A DNA stretch of 64,000 nucleotides from contig JBPOEZ010000009.1 of assembly GCA_051252005.1 (NCBI GenBank), forward strand, positions 1-64,000. The letters run 5' to 3'. The position numbers were made by a program, and so were the translations under genes. Within the stretch, counting starts at the first letter, position 1. Every line of letters starts with the position of its first letter. The notes under the pieces are model-generated. The model was not told where the DNA came from. It worked only from the letters and a program-made list of their open reading frames with translations, and made no database searches. Of the stretch, positions 43,186-53,246 are shown one piece after another. Source of the stretch: JACOMS01 sp051252005. Lineage in GTDB: Bacteria; Pseudomonadota; Alphaproteobacteria; Caulobacterales; Maricaulaceae.

Positions 43186-44802
43186 CTAAGACTTCATATG
43201 CGCATAAGTATGATCCTTTGGCGGCACATGATTTTCTTTTACGGTCCGAGGTGAGGCCCAGCGTTGCATATTTAAAGGGCTACCGGCTTTGTCGTTGGTG
43301 CCGCTGCGTCGGCCTCCGCCAAACGGTTGCCTGCCAACTACGGCACCCGTTGGTTTGTCATTGATGTAGAAATTTCCTGCCGCGCTTATCAAGCGTTCTG
43401 ACAAATGATCAATAACGCCTTGATCTTGTGCGAAAATTGCACCGGTTAAAGCGTAAGGCGTGGAGGTATCTACTAGCGAAATAGTCTCTTCTAATTTCGT
43501 GTCATCGTAAGCATACATGCCTAATATAGGCCCAAATATTTCTTGGGTCATCAATCTTGAATGTGGGTCCTCGCAGGTAATAACGGTTGGCGGGACAAAG
43601 TAACCTGTGCTTTTATCTGGGGAATGGCCTGCAATTTTTTGGTGACCATCCGTGTGGTCCGCGTACTTTAAAAACTCTAAACAAGTCTCATATGATCGTT
43701 CGTCTATTACCGCCCCCATGTAATTTGAGAAGTCTGTGACATCACCATAGGTAAGCGCATGAACCTTAGCTTTCAGTTGTTCGCAGACCTCGGGGAAAAG
43801 GCTTTTTGGAATATAGGATCGACTAGCGGCCGAGCATTTCTGGCCTTGATAATCAAACGCGCCGCGAATAAGCGCTGTTACTAGCGCATCAACGTCAGCA
43901 CTGGGGTGTGCAAACACAAAGTCTTTACCGCCAGTCTCGCCTACTAATCTGGGATATGTTTTATAATTGCTAATATTACTCCCAATTGATCTCCAAATAT
44001 GATCAAATGTCCCAGTACTTCCGGTAAAATGCACCCCGGCCAAGTTTTCATCAGATAAGATAACACCGCCGGCTTCGGCTGGATTGCACGTTGGGATCAT
44101 ATTGATGACACCCGGTGGTAGGCCTGCGGCTTCGAATAAATCCATTATGAACGCGCCGCTATATACACTGCGTTCCGAAGGTTTCCAAACGACTGTATTC
44201 CCCATTAATGCTGGGGCTAAACTTAGATTCCCAGCAATCGCTGTAAAATTAAAAGGTGAAGCCGCAAATACGAACCCATCAAGTGGACGCATCTCAAAAC
44301 GGTTACGTTCTGTGCCTTCAGAGGTGGGTTGCCAGTTTTCCATTTGCTCAGAGAAGGCGACGTTGAATCTAAGAAAGTCAATGAGTTCTGCACTCGCATC
44401 AATTTCAGCCTGATATGCAGTTTTGCTTTGCTGGAGCATTGTTGCTGCCATAAGTTTGGCGTTATAAGGCCCCGCTAAAAGATCAGCTGCGCGCAAAAAT
44501 ATGGCGCGACGAGACGCTGGGTTCATGCGCGCCCAGTCGTGTTTTGCATCCATCGCGGCTTGAATAGCCATGTTGGCTTCATGCGCCCCAGCTGAACCGT
44601 AAGTGCCAAGCGATCGCTTGTGAGCGTGCGGCTCAAACATTTCCTCATACGTGGTAACGTCAACAGGTTTGCCATTTATGATGGGCAATATTCGGCGCGG
44701 TTCATTGCGCTGGCGTTCAATCTCAGCGCTAAGTAGACCTCGGGCTTTTGTGCCAGGCTCAAATTCTCTAATGGGTTGGTTCTGCGGAAGTGTCATGCTC
44801 AA
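43186..44802 (-). CDS. pruA: L-glutamate gamma-semialdehyde dehydrogenase (ALDH4 type)
   Basis: A 538-residue aldehyde dehydrogenase of the eukaryote-like P5C dehydrogenase subfamily. The catalytic Glu is in RLVGETGGKDF and the Cys in YQGQKCSAASR. NAD-binding and SPFNFTAIAGNLSLAP motifs are present. It performs the second step of proline breakdown, which is also encoded in putA in this window, so the cell has two P5C dehydrogenases. It is followed by a broken YncE gene and preceded by a porin on the same strand. Confidence 0.95.
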   Translation of the reverse strand: MSMTLPQNQPIREFEPGTKARGLLSAEIERQRNEPRRILPIINGKPVDVTTYEEMFEPHAHKRSLGTYGSAGAHEANMAIQAAMDAKHDWARMNPASRRAIFLRAADLLAGPYNAKLMAATMLQQSKTAYQAEIDASAELIDFLRFNVAFSEQMENWQPTSEGTERNRFEMRPLDGFVFAASPFNFTAIAGNLSLAPALMGNTVVWKPSERSVYSGAFIMDLFEAAGLPPGVINMIPTCNPAEAGGVILSDENLAGVHFTGSTGTFDHIWRSIGSNISNYKTYPRLVGETGGKDFVFAHPSADVDALVTALIRGAFDYQGQKCSAASRSYIPKSLFPEVCEQLKAKVHALTYGDVTDFSNYMGAVIDERSYETCLEFLKYADHTDGHQKIAGHSPDKSTGYFVPPTVITCEDPHSRLMTQEIFGPILGMYAYDDTKLEETISLVDTSTPYALTGAIFAQDQGVIDHLSERLISAAGNFYINDKPTGAVVGRQPFGGGRRSGTNDKAGSPLNMQRWASPRTVKENHVPPKDHTYAHMKS

Positions 44803-44915
44803 TCTCTCTCATTAGATGCCTAATGACCTTGTACACTTTCAGCTTTATCTAGGCTCCGTTTGATGGGACAAATATTATTGAATACGGGCCAAGCCGTGTG
44901 CTCGGCTATCTTAGC

Positions 44916-46217
44916 CTAATATGTAAAAATAAGGTTCAGACGCAATCGGTCTTGCCAATCACGCTTTGGCCCAAAGTCCGTATGTAAAGGGCGGTAATGA
45001 TAATAGGCGGCGTTAAACATGATGTGGTCTGCGGCGGCATAATCAAATGTCAAAGTATGTTGACGGTAATTAGTCGCCAGATTTGTGTTGTCGTGACTAA
45101 ATGCGGCCAGAACAGCATCCGTTTCGGCCTGGGCATATCCATAGCCAAATCTATATTCGCCTGACTTGTTAACACGCCCGAACAACACATCTAGGCTATA
45201 GCCCGTATCGTCTTCGGTAGCTGCTTTCAGATTTTTCACATAATCGGCGGTTAGCGCAAGAGGCCAACGCTGACCCAGCCCGTTAAATTTTAGTGCAGCT
45301 ATAATGTTGACGAGGTTGAAATCTGATAAGTAACTTCCGTCCAGAGCCAATAGATTGGTACGAAAATCACCTAAATCAGCGCCTGCTGTACTCTTTAGAG
45401 AGTAATCATAATATGCAGCGCTCAGGTTATAAATCCAATCCGTATTCGGTGTAAATTCCAAACTGGCTTGAAAGCCGAGCATGTCACTTTCCGCCCCCAA
45501 AACCGATTCTTCAATAACATAGTACATTGATTTTGCGGTTAACTTCGCCGCGTCTGAAGCCTTGACGCCATAGGCTGCGCTTAACCCTTGTGGATTAACG
45601 TCACCGTCCCAAACTAGATCCGTGCGCGTGAATGGATTAGCAAATTTACCAGCGTTCACAGTGAGGTTCTCAGTCTGATGACGCCAATAAAGTTGGTCCA
45701 AACTTACAGCCAGGTCATCAGTAAAGTTCGATAGAGTAACATCGGCTGTGTTGGGGTCATCGGGACTTCCCGTCGCCAGGCCGGCTCCGATTGTGTTGTG
45801 TTCATTTACTGCGTAATTGGCCCGCACGCGGCCGCGGATGACTTCGCGGCCACGAAATGGTAGGTCGTCATTTTTAAAGTTGGCTTCATATCGCAATCGC
45901 AGGTCTCCAGATATGTTGGCCTTTTTGCCTTCTTGTTTTTTCTGTTCAACAGGTATCGCGGCGCTGCGCAGCGGTTTGTCCAAAAGGGAGGTTTGCTCTG
46001 CTGCAAAGGCTGGGTTACGATTAATGGGCGAAACCGTGTTCAAGCGGCTTTCAACGCGTGCAATTCTTGTTGCAATGTCGGTTTGCATTTCCCGCAATTC
46101 TTGCAGTTCCTTTCGGAGGTCTGAAAATTGACTGTCTGCCTGTATAGATTGCGCAAATGCGGCTTGTCCTACACTAAGGAAAATAGATAGCGCGAAACCA
46201 GCCTTGTAAACTTTCAT
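44916..46217 (-). CDS. Putative outer-membrane porin
   Basis: A porin-like outer-membrane beta-barrel of 433 residues. The signal peptide MKVYKAGFALSIFLSVGQAAFA is followed by a coiled-coil region (LRKELQELREMQTDIATRI), then a barrel with alternating aromatic strands and a C-terminal LNLIFTY ending in an aromatic residue. The start at 46217 is preceded by GAGGT and gives the signal peptide, so it is preferred to upstream in-frame codons. Substrate unknown; peptide uptake would suit its position between a P5C dehydrogenase and an esterase. Confidence 0.85.
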   Translation of the reverse strand: MKVYKAGFALSIFLSVGQAAFAQSIQADSQFSDLRKELQELREMQTDIATRIARVESRLNTVSPINRNPAFAAEQTSLLDKPLRSAAIPVEQKKQEGKKANISGDLRLRYEANFKNDDLPFRGREVIRGRVRANYAVNEHNTIGAGLATGSPDDPNTADVTLSNFTDDLAVSLDQLYWRHQTENLTVNAGKFANPFTRTDLVWDGDVNPQGLSAAYGVKASDAAKLTAKSMYYVIEESVLGAESDMLGFQASLEFTPNTDWIYNLSAAYYDYSLKSTAGADLGDFRTNLLALDGSYLSDFNLVNIIAALKFNGLGQRWPLALTADYVKNLKAATEDDTGYSLDVLFGRVNKSGEYRFGYGYAQAETDAVLAAFSHDNTNLATNYRQHTLTFDYAAADHIMFNAAYYHYRPLHTDFGPKRDWQDRLRLNLIFTY

Positions 46218-46329
46218 AAATACCTCAGCGAATAAACAGTTTATCCGTATCAGTTTAGAGGGCTGTGAATGTCTTGACGCCGTTTGTAGGGACAAAGATT
46301 AGCCAATCTGGGCCAAGCTATTCGCGGGG

Positions 46330-46896
46330 TTAAGGCATCCAGTTTCCAAGCGCATGGCTACCTAGACCGTCTTTTATTCTCTTCAGGTTTTCCGGTGTTT
46401 CATCTTGACCGAGTTTGAACCTTGGCGTGATTGTATCCGCGGTCATTGTTAAACCGATGATTTTAGGCAGGAGACCCTCCATACGGTGCTCGACAGTTTT
46501 AATCGACCAGTCCGATCTGCTGTTCTTTTGCATATGTTTTGTCAGGCGCTCAACTGTTTCGCGCGCGAGTTCCGGCGAGAGCGTGATCAAGCCGCTAATC
46601 TTTACCGAGGTGAAATTCCATGTTGGCACCCAGCTGTCGCTACCAATCCATTCCGGCGAAATATAGCTATGCGGACCTAAAAAAAGACATGTTGCTTGGG
46701 CGTTTGTACGCAAAGCTTCAACAATAGGGGCTCGAAGAGGCAGGTGGCTAAACAGGCTCAGGCAGTTATGGTCATCGAACAAAACCGGCATAAGCGTCGC
46801 ATGCTGGGGCGCGCCGTGCGGCACAATCCATGCAAATGGATATTGTTGCGCAAAATCGTAATAGTCTTTTTGGCTAACTTTGCTAAAGCTTGACAT
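46330..46896 (-). CDS. PaiB-like FMN-binding protein
   Basis: A 188-residue FMN-binding protein related to PaiB. The conserved PEWIGSDSWVPTWNF region near 92-106, DYYDFAQQYPFAWIV and a C-terminal helical tail are visible. PaiB is a transcriptional repressor or protein-modifying factor in Bacillus; here it follows an esterase with only one base between stop and start (the ATG at 46896 is taken). Function by position is unknown. Confidence 0.83.
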   Translation of the reverse strand: MSSFSKVSQKDYYDFAQQYPFAWIVPHGAPQHATLMPVLFDDHNCLSLFSHLPLRAPIVEALRTNAQATCLFLGPHSYISPEWIGSDSWVPTWNFTSVKISGLITLSPELARETVERLTKHMQKNSRSDWSIKTVEHRMEGLLPKIIGLTMTADTITPRFKLGQDETPENLKRIKDGLGSHALGNWMP

Positions 46897-46897
46897 G

Positions 46898-47884
46898 CTA
46901 AATAGCCTTATTTTTGAGCCAACCTGCAGCATCTTCGATGGCTCTTCGGGCTAAGCTCGAAACGCTCATTGCCTCAAGAAAACTATGGGTAGCTCCCTCA
47001 TAGATAATACTGGAGACATCGACATTGGCCTCTTTTAAACGCTTAAGAAGCTCCAAATTTTCATCTCTTAGAATGTCACACTCTGCTATACACGAGTGTA
47101 CAGGCGGTAGGCCAGTAAGATCTGCCAAAAGAGGCCGCGCATAGGGATTTTCTGTATTAGGCGCGCCCAAGTAATCAAGCCAAAACGCGGCCATCTCGTC
47201 GCAGCTCAATACGAATGGTTCTCCGTCATAGAGCTGGTAAGATGGCCGGGTTTCCGTATCCAACGCGGCATAGTTTAGTAGCAGGCCTTGGGGCAGGGGC
47301 AGATCATTATCGCGCCGCCGCAAGGTCGAGCAAAGCGATAAATTCCCCCCGGCCGAATCCCCGCCAATATAAATGCTCTGCGCATCCCATCCATTTGCAC
47401 CAGCATTTGAAAACACCCATTCATAGACGGTGTCTATATCATCCAATGCGCGCGGGAAAACATGTTCGGGGGAGAGCGAATAGTCAATTCCAACAACAGC
47501 AAAGCCTGTTTGATCTGCGTATTCGCGCATTAATCTGTCATGGGTGTCAATGCTGAACATGACCCACCCGCCGCCATGTACGTAGAGAAGAACAGGCTGT
47601 TGTGCGTTGGGGGCTGTTCGGATTTTTGGCGTATAAACCCTGATTCGAACGTTTCCGCTATCAAGCATGATTGTCTCGGTCTTCACCATTTCCGGGCCAC
47701 CAGTGCGAAATGGTTGGCGTGCCTTCTCAGCAATCTCACGTCTTAGCGTTGGCGTCATTTTCGTTTTTGGAGTCAGCTGTTCATAATTTTTTTCCATCTG
47801 CAAAATGAACTCGCGAATCTCTGGGTCAATGAGATTTCTGGGTAGATCAGTTTGTTTCGTCTCTTTTTGAACTGGGGTATTCAT
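46898..47884 (-). CDS. Alpha/beta hydrolase (HSL family esterase)
   Basis: A 328-residue serine esterase or lipase of the hormone-sensitive lipase family. The oxyanion motif HGGGW is at 103-107, the nucleophile is S177 in GGDSAGGN, and the remaining triad residues are in AECDILRDEN and ATHSFL. No signal peptide. Substrates of this family are short acyl esters. It is divergent from an AraC regulator and overlaps no neighbour; the PaiB-like gene follows on the same strand. Confidence 0.93.
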   Translation of the reverse strand: MNTPVQKETKQTDLPRNLIDPEIREFILQMEKNYEQLTPKTKMTPTLRREIAEKARQPFRTGGPEMVKTETIMLDSGNVRIRVYTPKIRTAPNAQQPVLLYVHGGGWVMFSIDTHDRLMREYADQTGFAVVGIDYSLSPEHVFPRALDDIDTVYEWVFSNAGANGWDAQSIYIGGDSAGGNLSLCSTLRRRDNDLPLPQGLLLNYAALDTETRPSYQLYDGEPFVLSCDEMAAFWLDYLGAPNTENPYARPLLADLTGLPPVHSCIAECDILRDENLELLKRLKEANVDVSSIIYEGATHSFLEAMSVSSLARRAIEDAAGWLKNKAI

Positions 47885-48183
47885 TGATCGCTTTCCTTCA
47901 GACGTAAATCATGCGGGCAAGGACCTTAACGGACCTCAATCATTAAACAGGAAGCTTTAGGTGTGCTGCCGGTTCATTGTCCTGTTATAAAAAATAAAGA
48001 TCAAATTTTCCAAGCGAACTGGGCCTAAAGATTGCTCAATCGGGTCGGTTGTGAAAACCAGCCTAGAGAATAATCGGATTTTATGATTTAATCTGGCTCA
48101 AAATAGATTTTTGACGTATTATTGTTTCTTGTGCGCCATATTCGCGCTTTGTTATAAAGCCTTGTTGAGAAAGTGAATTGTGA
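47885..48183. promoter_or_regulatory. Divergent region between esterase and AraC genes
   Basis: 299 bases of AT-rich DNA between divergent genes. No clear operator or terminator is visible. It should hold both promoters. Confidence 0.35.
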
Positions 48184-48942
48184 ATGCTTCATAGCCCTCC
48201 AAATTTAGATGGTAAACGCAGCCGCGTTATGGGCCTAGCTGATGAATATGAGGCGGGCTTTACCGACTCACCTCATTCTCACGAAATGATACAGCTGCTC
48301 TATGCATCATCCGGCGTTATGTCCGTTATTACGGATCATGAAAGCTTCATTATCCCGCCCCAACGAGCCGTGTGGATACCTGATGGTATAATTCATGAGG
48401 TTTCGTGCCGCGGCTCTGTTTCACTGCGTACACTTTATATTAACGCAGAATATCAGAGGGGTGAAAAAAGTTGTCACATTGTGGAAGTCAGCCCGTTTTT
48501 GCAGGCGCTCATAGTCGAGGTTACGCAATTTGTCTGGCGCGAATCTCCCACAAAGCGTGAAGAGGGCATTGTAGATTTATTGCTAGAAGAAATTTTATCT
48601 GCGCCAAACATTCCCTATACAGCGCCAATGCCGACTGACCCTCGGCTTGTACGGGTTTGCAAAGCTATCGTTAATAATCCTTCTGACCGTAAAGACATCA
48701 ATGATTTTGCTGAAATCGCTTGTATGAGCCGCCGCAGTTTGACGCGGGCCTTCAAGAAAGAAACGGGCATGGGCGTTGCTGTTTGGCGTCAACAAGTACG
48801 GTTACTTGAAGCGCTTTCCCTCATATCAACGGGGGCAAGTGTGACAAGCGCGGCGCTAGACGTCGGATATGAAAGCGCAAGTGCTTTCTCGACAATGTTC
48901 CAGCAGGCCTTTGGTGTTTCGCCAAGTAAATACCCGTTTTAA
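48184..48942 (+). CDS. AraC-family transcriptional regulator
   Basis: A 252-residue regulator. The N-terminal cupin ligand domain (SPHSHEMIQLLYASSGVM, PPQRAVWIPDGIIHEVS) is followed by two helix-turn-helix motifs: INDFAEIACMSRRSLTRAFKKE and a second one ending in YESASAFSTMFQQAFGVSPSKY. Likely targets are the adjacent peptide/amidohydrolase genes or the divergent esterase, based on position only. Confidence 0.92.
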   Translation: MLHSPPNLDGKRSRVMGLADEYEAGFTDSPHSHEMIQLLYASSGVMSVITDHESFIIPPQRAVWIPDGIIHEVSCRGSVSLRTLYINAEYQRGEKSCHIVEVSPFLQALIVEVTQFVWRESPTKREEGIVDLLLEEILSAPNIPYTAPMPTDPRLVRVCKAIVNNPSDRKDINDFAEIACMSRRSLTRAFKKETGMGVAVWRQQVRLLEALSLISTGASVTSAALDVGYESASAFSTMFQQAFGVSPSKYPF

Positions 48943-49059
48943 CACGGTTTGGCCGATTAGAGACAATTCGAGACCCAATACAAAAACATGTATTTTGATT
49001 ATCTGATAGTCTGAACAAGGCGAGGACTTAGTTCTGCCGAGATGTTCAAAGGAGTTGTA
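48943..49059. promoter_or_regulatory. Upstream region of propeller-amidohydrolase gene
   Basis: Short gap with a strong ribosome site AAAGGAG at 49047-49053, six bases before the ATG at 49060. The sequence ttgattatctgatag could serve as a promoter element but was not clearly resolved. Confidence 0.4.
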
Positions 49060-52000
49060 ATGATTACGCCTTGGTGGCTGCGGGTACGCGTGGCTTTTTT
49101 TACTTTTTTTATTTCATGCGTCTTTACGGCTTGTGACAGCGCAACTGTCAATACAGCACCCAATCCTCAAGATATTTATACAGACAGTATATCAGGGCGA
49201 GCGCCGACTTTAATCGGCCAGCCCGATCAGGGTTTACCATTAAAGTCCGCGCGGGAAATCGAATTTACGACTTCCACAGGAACGGCGCTTTCACTTGACG
49301 TATCGCCGGACGGTAACTCTATCGTGTTTGACATGCTTGGCGATATTTATGTGCTTAAAACTGTAGGCGGGACAGCCAAAGCAATTACGTCCAATATGGC
49401 ACTGGATACGGAGCCTGTATATTCGCCCGATGGCTCGAAAGTGCTTTTTCTGAGCGATAGATCCGGAGCAGAAAATTTGTGGGTTACAGATACGGATGGC
49501 TTAAACGCGCGGCAAATTTCTTTCTATGATGACAATCCAACTTTTATTTCCCCTGAATGGGCGCCGGATGGGCAGCACATTCTCGTCACGCGTTTCTGGC
49601 CGGATCAAAATGCCTATGAGTTATGGCAGTTTGAATTGCATGGTGATCCGCTAGGCAGAGTCTTACGTCCAATAAATAAAAGCGGCATGAAAACCAGTGC
49701 AATCGGGGCGACTTACGCACAAAACGGCGCAGAGATTTACTTCGCCTCTTTAGAGGATGCGGACCCTGCGTTTGACCAGGTTTTGGCCTGGGAAATCAGG
49801 CGCAAGGATGTTTATTCAGGTGAAGAGGCCGTGTTGATACCGGCAAATAACGATGACGGCTTCTCGCCAAAGTTTCGGCCTTTAGTCTCTCCTGATGGCA
49901 CCACTTTAGCATACGCTGAGAGGCGTAATGGCAAAACATATTTAATGTTACGCGATTTGCACACACAGACTCATCGCACGCTAACCGACTTAGATCCAGA
50001 CTCGCTGCAAGCGTCTCTATGGCACGATATAGTTCCGCGCTTTGACTTCATGCCGGACGGGCATAGTGTCATTGTCAATAAGGAGGGCGGGATTAAGCGC
50101 GTCTCACTCCGAAGCGGAGAGGTAGCCTCTATTCCGTTTCAGGCCAAAGTAAAACAAAGCCTCGGCGCATTGGTTCGCCCTCAAGCCAGTATAGATCAAG
50201 GCGATGTACAAGCACGTCTTATTCAAAATGCAGTTTTATCGCCAGATCGCGCGAACATCGCATTTTCAGCATTAGGACGGCTGTATGTCAAAAGCGTTCT
50301 CACCGACGCTGCGCCGCAAGTGCTTGGGCGTAACGAGACTCGTGAGCATCATCCAAGCTGGTCAGCTGACGGGAACTCAATTGCTTATGTGACCTGGGCT
50401 AGCGGCCAAGGCGGCGAAGTTCACATTAAATCTATGTCCAGCGGCACGGATGAAACTCTGGACCTTGAAGCTGGGTTTTATACACATCCGGTATTTGTAC
50501 CGGATCAAAGCGCAATCATTGTCGTTCGCTCGCCGGTGGAGGCGAGGCAAAGCACGTATATGGAATTCGGTCAGTTCCGCGAAGCCGACTTGTTGTTTGT
50601 GCCACTGGACGGCGGCGCTGTGCGGGTTCTAACATCGGGTATGATTGGCGGAACGCCGCATTTTAGCAACAATGAAAGTGCCGTGCTCGTAAACTATAAT
50701 GAGGGCGTTTATTCTATATCGATCTCAGATGGAGCAAAAACACTAATCACAAAAGCCGTTGGGCCGAATTGGTATTTTGCGCAGGGGACAGCGCCGGCCG
50801 ATGATTTGCGGATTTCCCCGAGTGGAGGCTGGGCTTTAGCGCAAATTGGGCACCAGCTGCATATCTATAAAATACCGAACGCGCCAAATTCGACCGTTAA
50901 TCTCTCTGCGGCCACAACGCTTCATAAAAAAATTACGCGAGCGGGCGTTGATTATTTTGGGTGGAGCGCGGATGGTGAAGTTTTGTACTGGACAGCTGGC
51001 TCTTCATTTTATCAGGTTAAATTGCCGGATTTAGATTTCAAAACTCTCGATCAAAACCTCGAATTAAATCCAACTGTTATCGACGTTAGGTTTCCTCGCG
51101 ATATGCCTAAAGGCAAGACCTTGCTGCGCGGCGCAGCCGTAATCACAATGGCTGACCAACACACGCCTAGTGCTATCATTCAAAACGTAGATGTTCTAAT
51201 CAAGGGGGCACGCATCGAAGCCATTAAGGCTTCTGGCACGATTAAAGAAGAAGCGGATACGCGAAGTGTTGATGTCTCCGGCACCTATATAATTCCCGGT
51301 ATTATTGACGCGCATTACCATATCGCCGACATTCGCCGCGATGTTCTGGACTTTGATACTTGGGGTTTAAAAGCCAATCTGGCGTATGGTGTGACGAGTT
51401 TGTTCGATCCGTCATCACTCAGTATAGATATGCTGACCTACCAAGACTTAGTTGATACCGGAGATGTTATTGGTTCGCGTATTTTTACGACTGGGCCTGC
51501 CATATTCGATTACTATGATTTCCGTACCATTGATGACGTTAGGGCCGTTTTGGGCCGTTACAAGAATAATTACCGCCTCTCGAATATCAAGCAATATCGG
51601 TCAGGAAATCGGCGAGTGCGGCAATGGATTGCGCAGGTTTCTGGAGAGCTGGGCTTAGTTCCGACCACTGAAGGAGCACTGTCATTCAAGTTGGATCTGT
51701 CGCAAATAATTGACGGTTACGCGGGCATTGAGCACGCAATGCCGCCAACAGTGCACCACAATGATCTTACTACTCTATTTGCGATGAGCGGTACGTCAAA
51801 CAATCTGACTTTAATGAACACGCATGGCGGACTTCCAGCCTTATCAGCTTTTATCAATCGCTCCGGCTTACTCGGCAGCTCCAAATTTACCAGTTTTGCG
51901 CCAGATTGGTTTCGGGAAAGCCGCGCCGACGCTGCCAAGCCTTATGCTGGCTCGGACTATCAATATCCTGCCGTAGCCAGAACAGGTTTGCGACTTCGTA

Positions 52001-52317
52001 ATGCCGGTGGTCTTGTGGGGCTAGGGGGGCATGGCGACTTGCCAGGTCTTGGCACGCACTGGGAAATGCAGGCCTATGTCGAAGGTGGATGGTCACCTGC
52101 TGAAACCTTATGGGCCGCAACAATGGGCAGCGCGACCGCTATTGGTCGAAATGAAAACCTCGGGAGCATTGAAACTGGGAAACTTGCAGACCTAGTTATC
52201 CTTAATGCTAACCCGCTTGAAAGCATTGAGAACAGTTTGGACGTCAAAGCGGTCATGAAAAACGGACGGCTGTATGACGGTGATACTCTTGCGGCATATT
52301 CGGCCGGCAACCCTTGA
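49060..52317 (+). CDS. Lipoprotein with TolB-like propeller and amidohydrolase domain
   Basis: A 1085-residue exported enzyme. After a lipobox-like signal (VFTAC) come TolB/PD40-type beta-propeller repeats (SPDGSKVLFLSDRSG, SPEWAPDGQHILV, SWSADGNSIAYV) up to about residue 640, then a metal-dependent amidohydrolase domain with HxH in IIPGIIDAHYHIADI and GNLGSIETGKLADLVIL at the end. The ATG at 49060 is chosen because of a strong ribosome site; an ATG 18 bases upstream is weaker. Such proteins are predicted peptidases or dipeptidases. Downstream is an outer-membrane barrel gene. Confidence 0.88.
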   Translation: MITPWWLRVRVAFFTFFISCVFTACDSATVNTAPNPQDIYTDSISGRAPTLIGQPDQGLPLKSAREIEFTTSTGTALSLDVSPDGNSIVFDMLGDIYVLKTVGGTAKAITSNMALDTEPVYSPDGSKVLFLSDRSGAENLWVTDTDGLNARQISFYDDNPTFISPEWAPDGQHILVTRFWPDQNAYELWQFELHGDPLGRVLRPINKSGMKTSAIGATYAQNGAEIYFASLEDADPAFDQVLAWEIRRKDVYSGEEAVLIPANNDDGFSPKFRPLVSPDGTTLAYAERRNGKTYLMLRDLHTQTHRTLTDLDPDSLQASLWHDIVPRFDFMPDGHSVIVNKEGGIKRVSLRSGEVASIPFQAKVKQSLGALVRPQASIDQGDVQARLIQNAVLSPDRANIAFSALGRLYVKSVLTDAAPQVLGRNETREHHPSWSADGNSIAYVTWASGQGGEVHIKSMSSGTDETLDLEAGFYTHPVFVPDQSAIIVVRSPVEARQSTYMEFGQFREADLLFVPLDGGAVRVLTSGMIGGTPHFSNNESAVLVNYNEGVYSISISDGAKTLITKAVGPNWYFAQGTAPADDLRISPSGGWALAQIGHQLHIYKIPNAPNSTVNLSAATTLHKKITRAGVDYFGWSADGEVLYWTAGSSFYQVKLPDLDFKTLDQNLELNPTVIDVRFPRDMPKGKTLLRGAAVITMADQHTPSAIIQNVDVLIKGARIEAIKASGTIKEEADTRSVDVSGTYIIPGIIDAHYHIADIRRDVLDFDTWGLKANLAYGVTSLFDPSSLSIDMLTYQDLVDTGDVIGSRIFTTGPAIFDYYDFRTIDDVRAVLGRYKNNYRLSNIKQYRSGNRRVRQWIAQVSGELGLVPTTEGALSFKLDLSQIIDGYAGIEHAMPPTVHHNDLTTLFAMSGTSNNLTLMNTHGGLPALSAFINRSGLLGSSKFTSFAPDWFRESRADAAKPYAGSDYQYPAVARTGLRLRNAGGLVGLGGHGDLPGLGTHWEMQAYVEGGWSPAETLWAATMGSATAIGRNENLGSIETGKLADLVILNANPLESIENSLDVKAVMKNGRLYDGDTLAAYSAGNP

Positions 52318-52354
52318 TGATTTTGACGCAAATTATTCACGGGAGAATTGCGCA

Positions 52355-53101
52355 ATGCAAAATTTTTTAATTGCCGGCTCAGTAGCGATCTTCGCGATGC
52401 ACCCCGCTCAAGCCTTTGCCGAAGGCTTTGGGGTCATTGTGGGCGCAAGGGCGTCCACTGCGCTTAACGATAGAGGGGAACAAATAGGTCTTGAATCTAT
52501 TGAGCTTGAGGCCATTGCAGAAAAACCTATTGGCAATGCTGTGCTTTATGGCGGGATTTACCGACTTATACCTGTAGGGCAAAACAGCAATATATTTGAC
52601 AATGAAACCGATTACATAGCCGGTGCAAATTTTACAGTCGATGCACTGAATATCGATTTTTCCGCCAACTATATCACTTTTCCTGCGGAATCTGCTGAAC
52701 CTAGCGTGGAACTGGTCGCAGCCATAGCGCTTGATAAAGCTTTATCTCCTGAACTTATCGCGTTTTATGATATTGAGACTAATGATTTTGGCGGTGAGGT
52801 TTTGCTACATGGTGAAAAGAGCTTTCGTCTTGTTGACGTTTCTATAATTGGCCGCGCAGGTTTTGTTAGTCTTGATCAGGCCACATCAAACCGGAATTAT
52901 TTGGGACTCGAACTTCGTGCCTCTCATGCCCTGACAGGTCAGGTTCAAGTAGGGGCTTATGTACGCGGCGATATTGCAAATGAAGAGAGTTTCGTGAGCA
53001 AAATCGTTAACCCTGAGGTCCAGAGCTATAATAGCAGCGGCGTGGCAATAGGTGTCGAGTTCGTGTTTAGCCCTGACGTAAATATTAAACTACCATGGTA
53101 G
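52355..53101 (+). CDS. Predicted outer-membrane beta-barrel protein
   Basis: A 248-residue secreted protein with a signal peptide ending near AQAFA. The rest has alternating-strand composition and a repetitive pattern of short strands, ending KLPW with a terminal aromatic residue, as in small outer-membrane barrels. I do not assign a named family. The ATG at 52355 is preceded by GGGAGA. It begins 37 bases after the propeller-amidohydrolase and is probably co-transcribed with it. Confidence 0.6.
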   Translation: MQNFLIAGSVAIFAMHPAQAFAEGFGVIVGARASTALNDRGEQIGLESIELEAIAEKPIGNAVLYGGIYRLIPVGQNSNIFDNETDYIAGANFTVDALNIDFSANYITFPAESAEPSVELVAAIALDKALSPELIAFYDIETNDFGGEVLLHGEKSFRLVDVSIIGRAGFVSLDQATSNRNYLGLELRASHALTGQVQVGAYVRGDIANEESFVSKIVNPEVQSYNSSGVAIGVEFVFSPDVNIKLPW

Positions 53102-53246
53102 TCTCTTGCTAAAAAATGCTATTGCGAGTTATTCGCAACGATATTATGGCCCATATAAGAAAAACTATGACCCAACAGCCTCTTAACAATGAAGACTGTC
53201 GCCTCATAGTAACTAGTACATAAACTGGACGCATAAAGGCATTATA

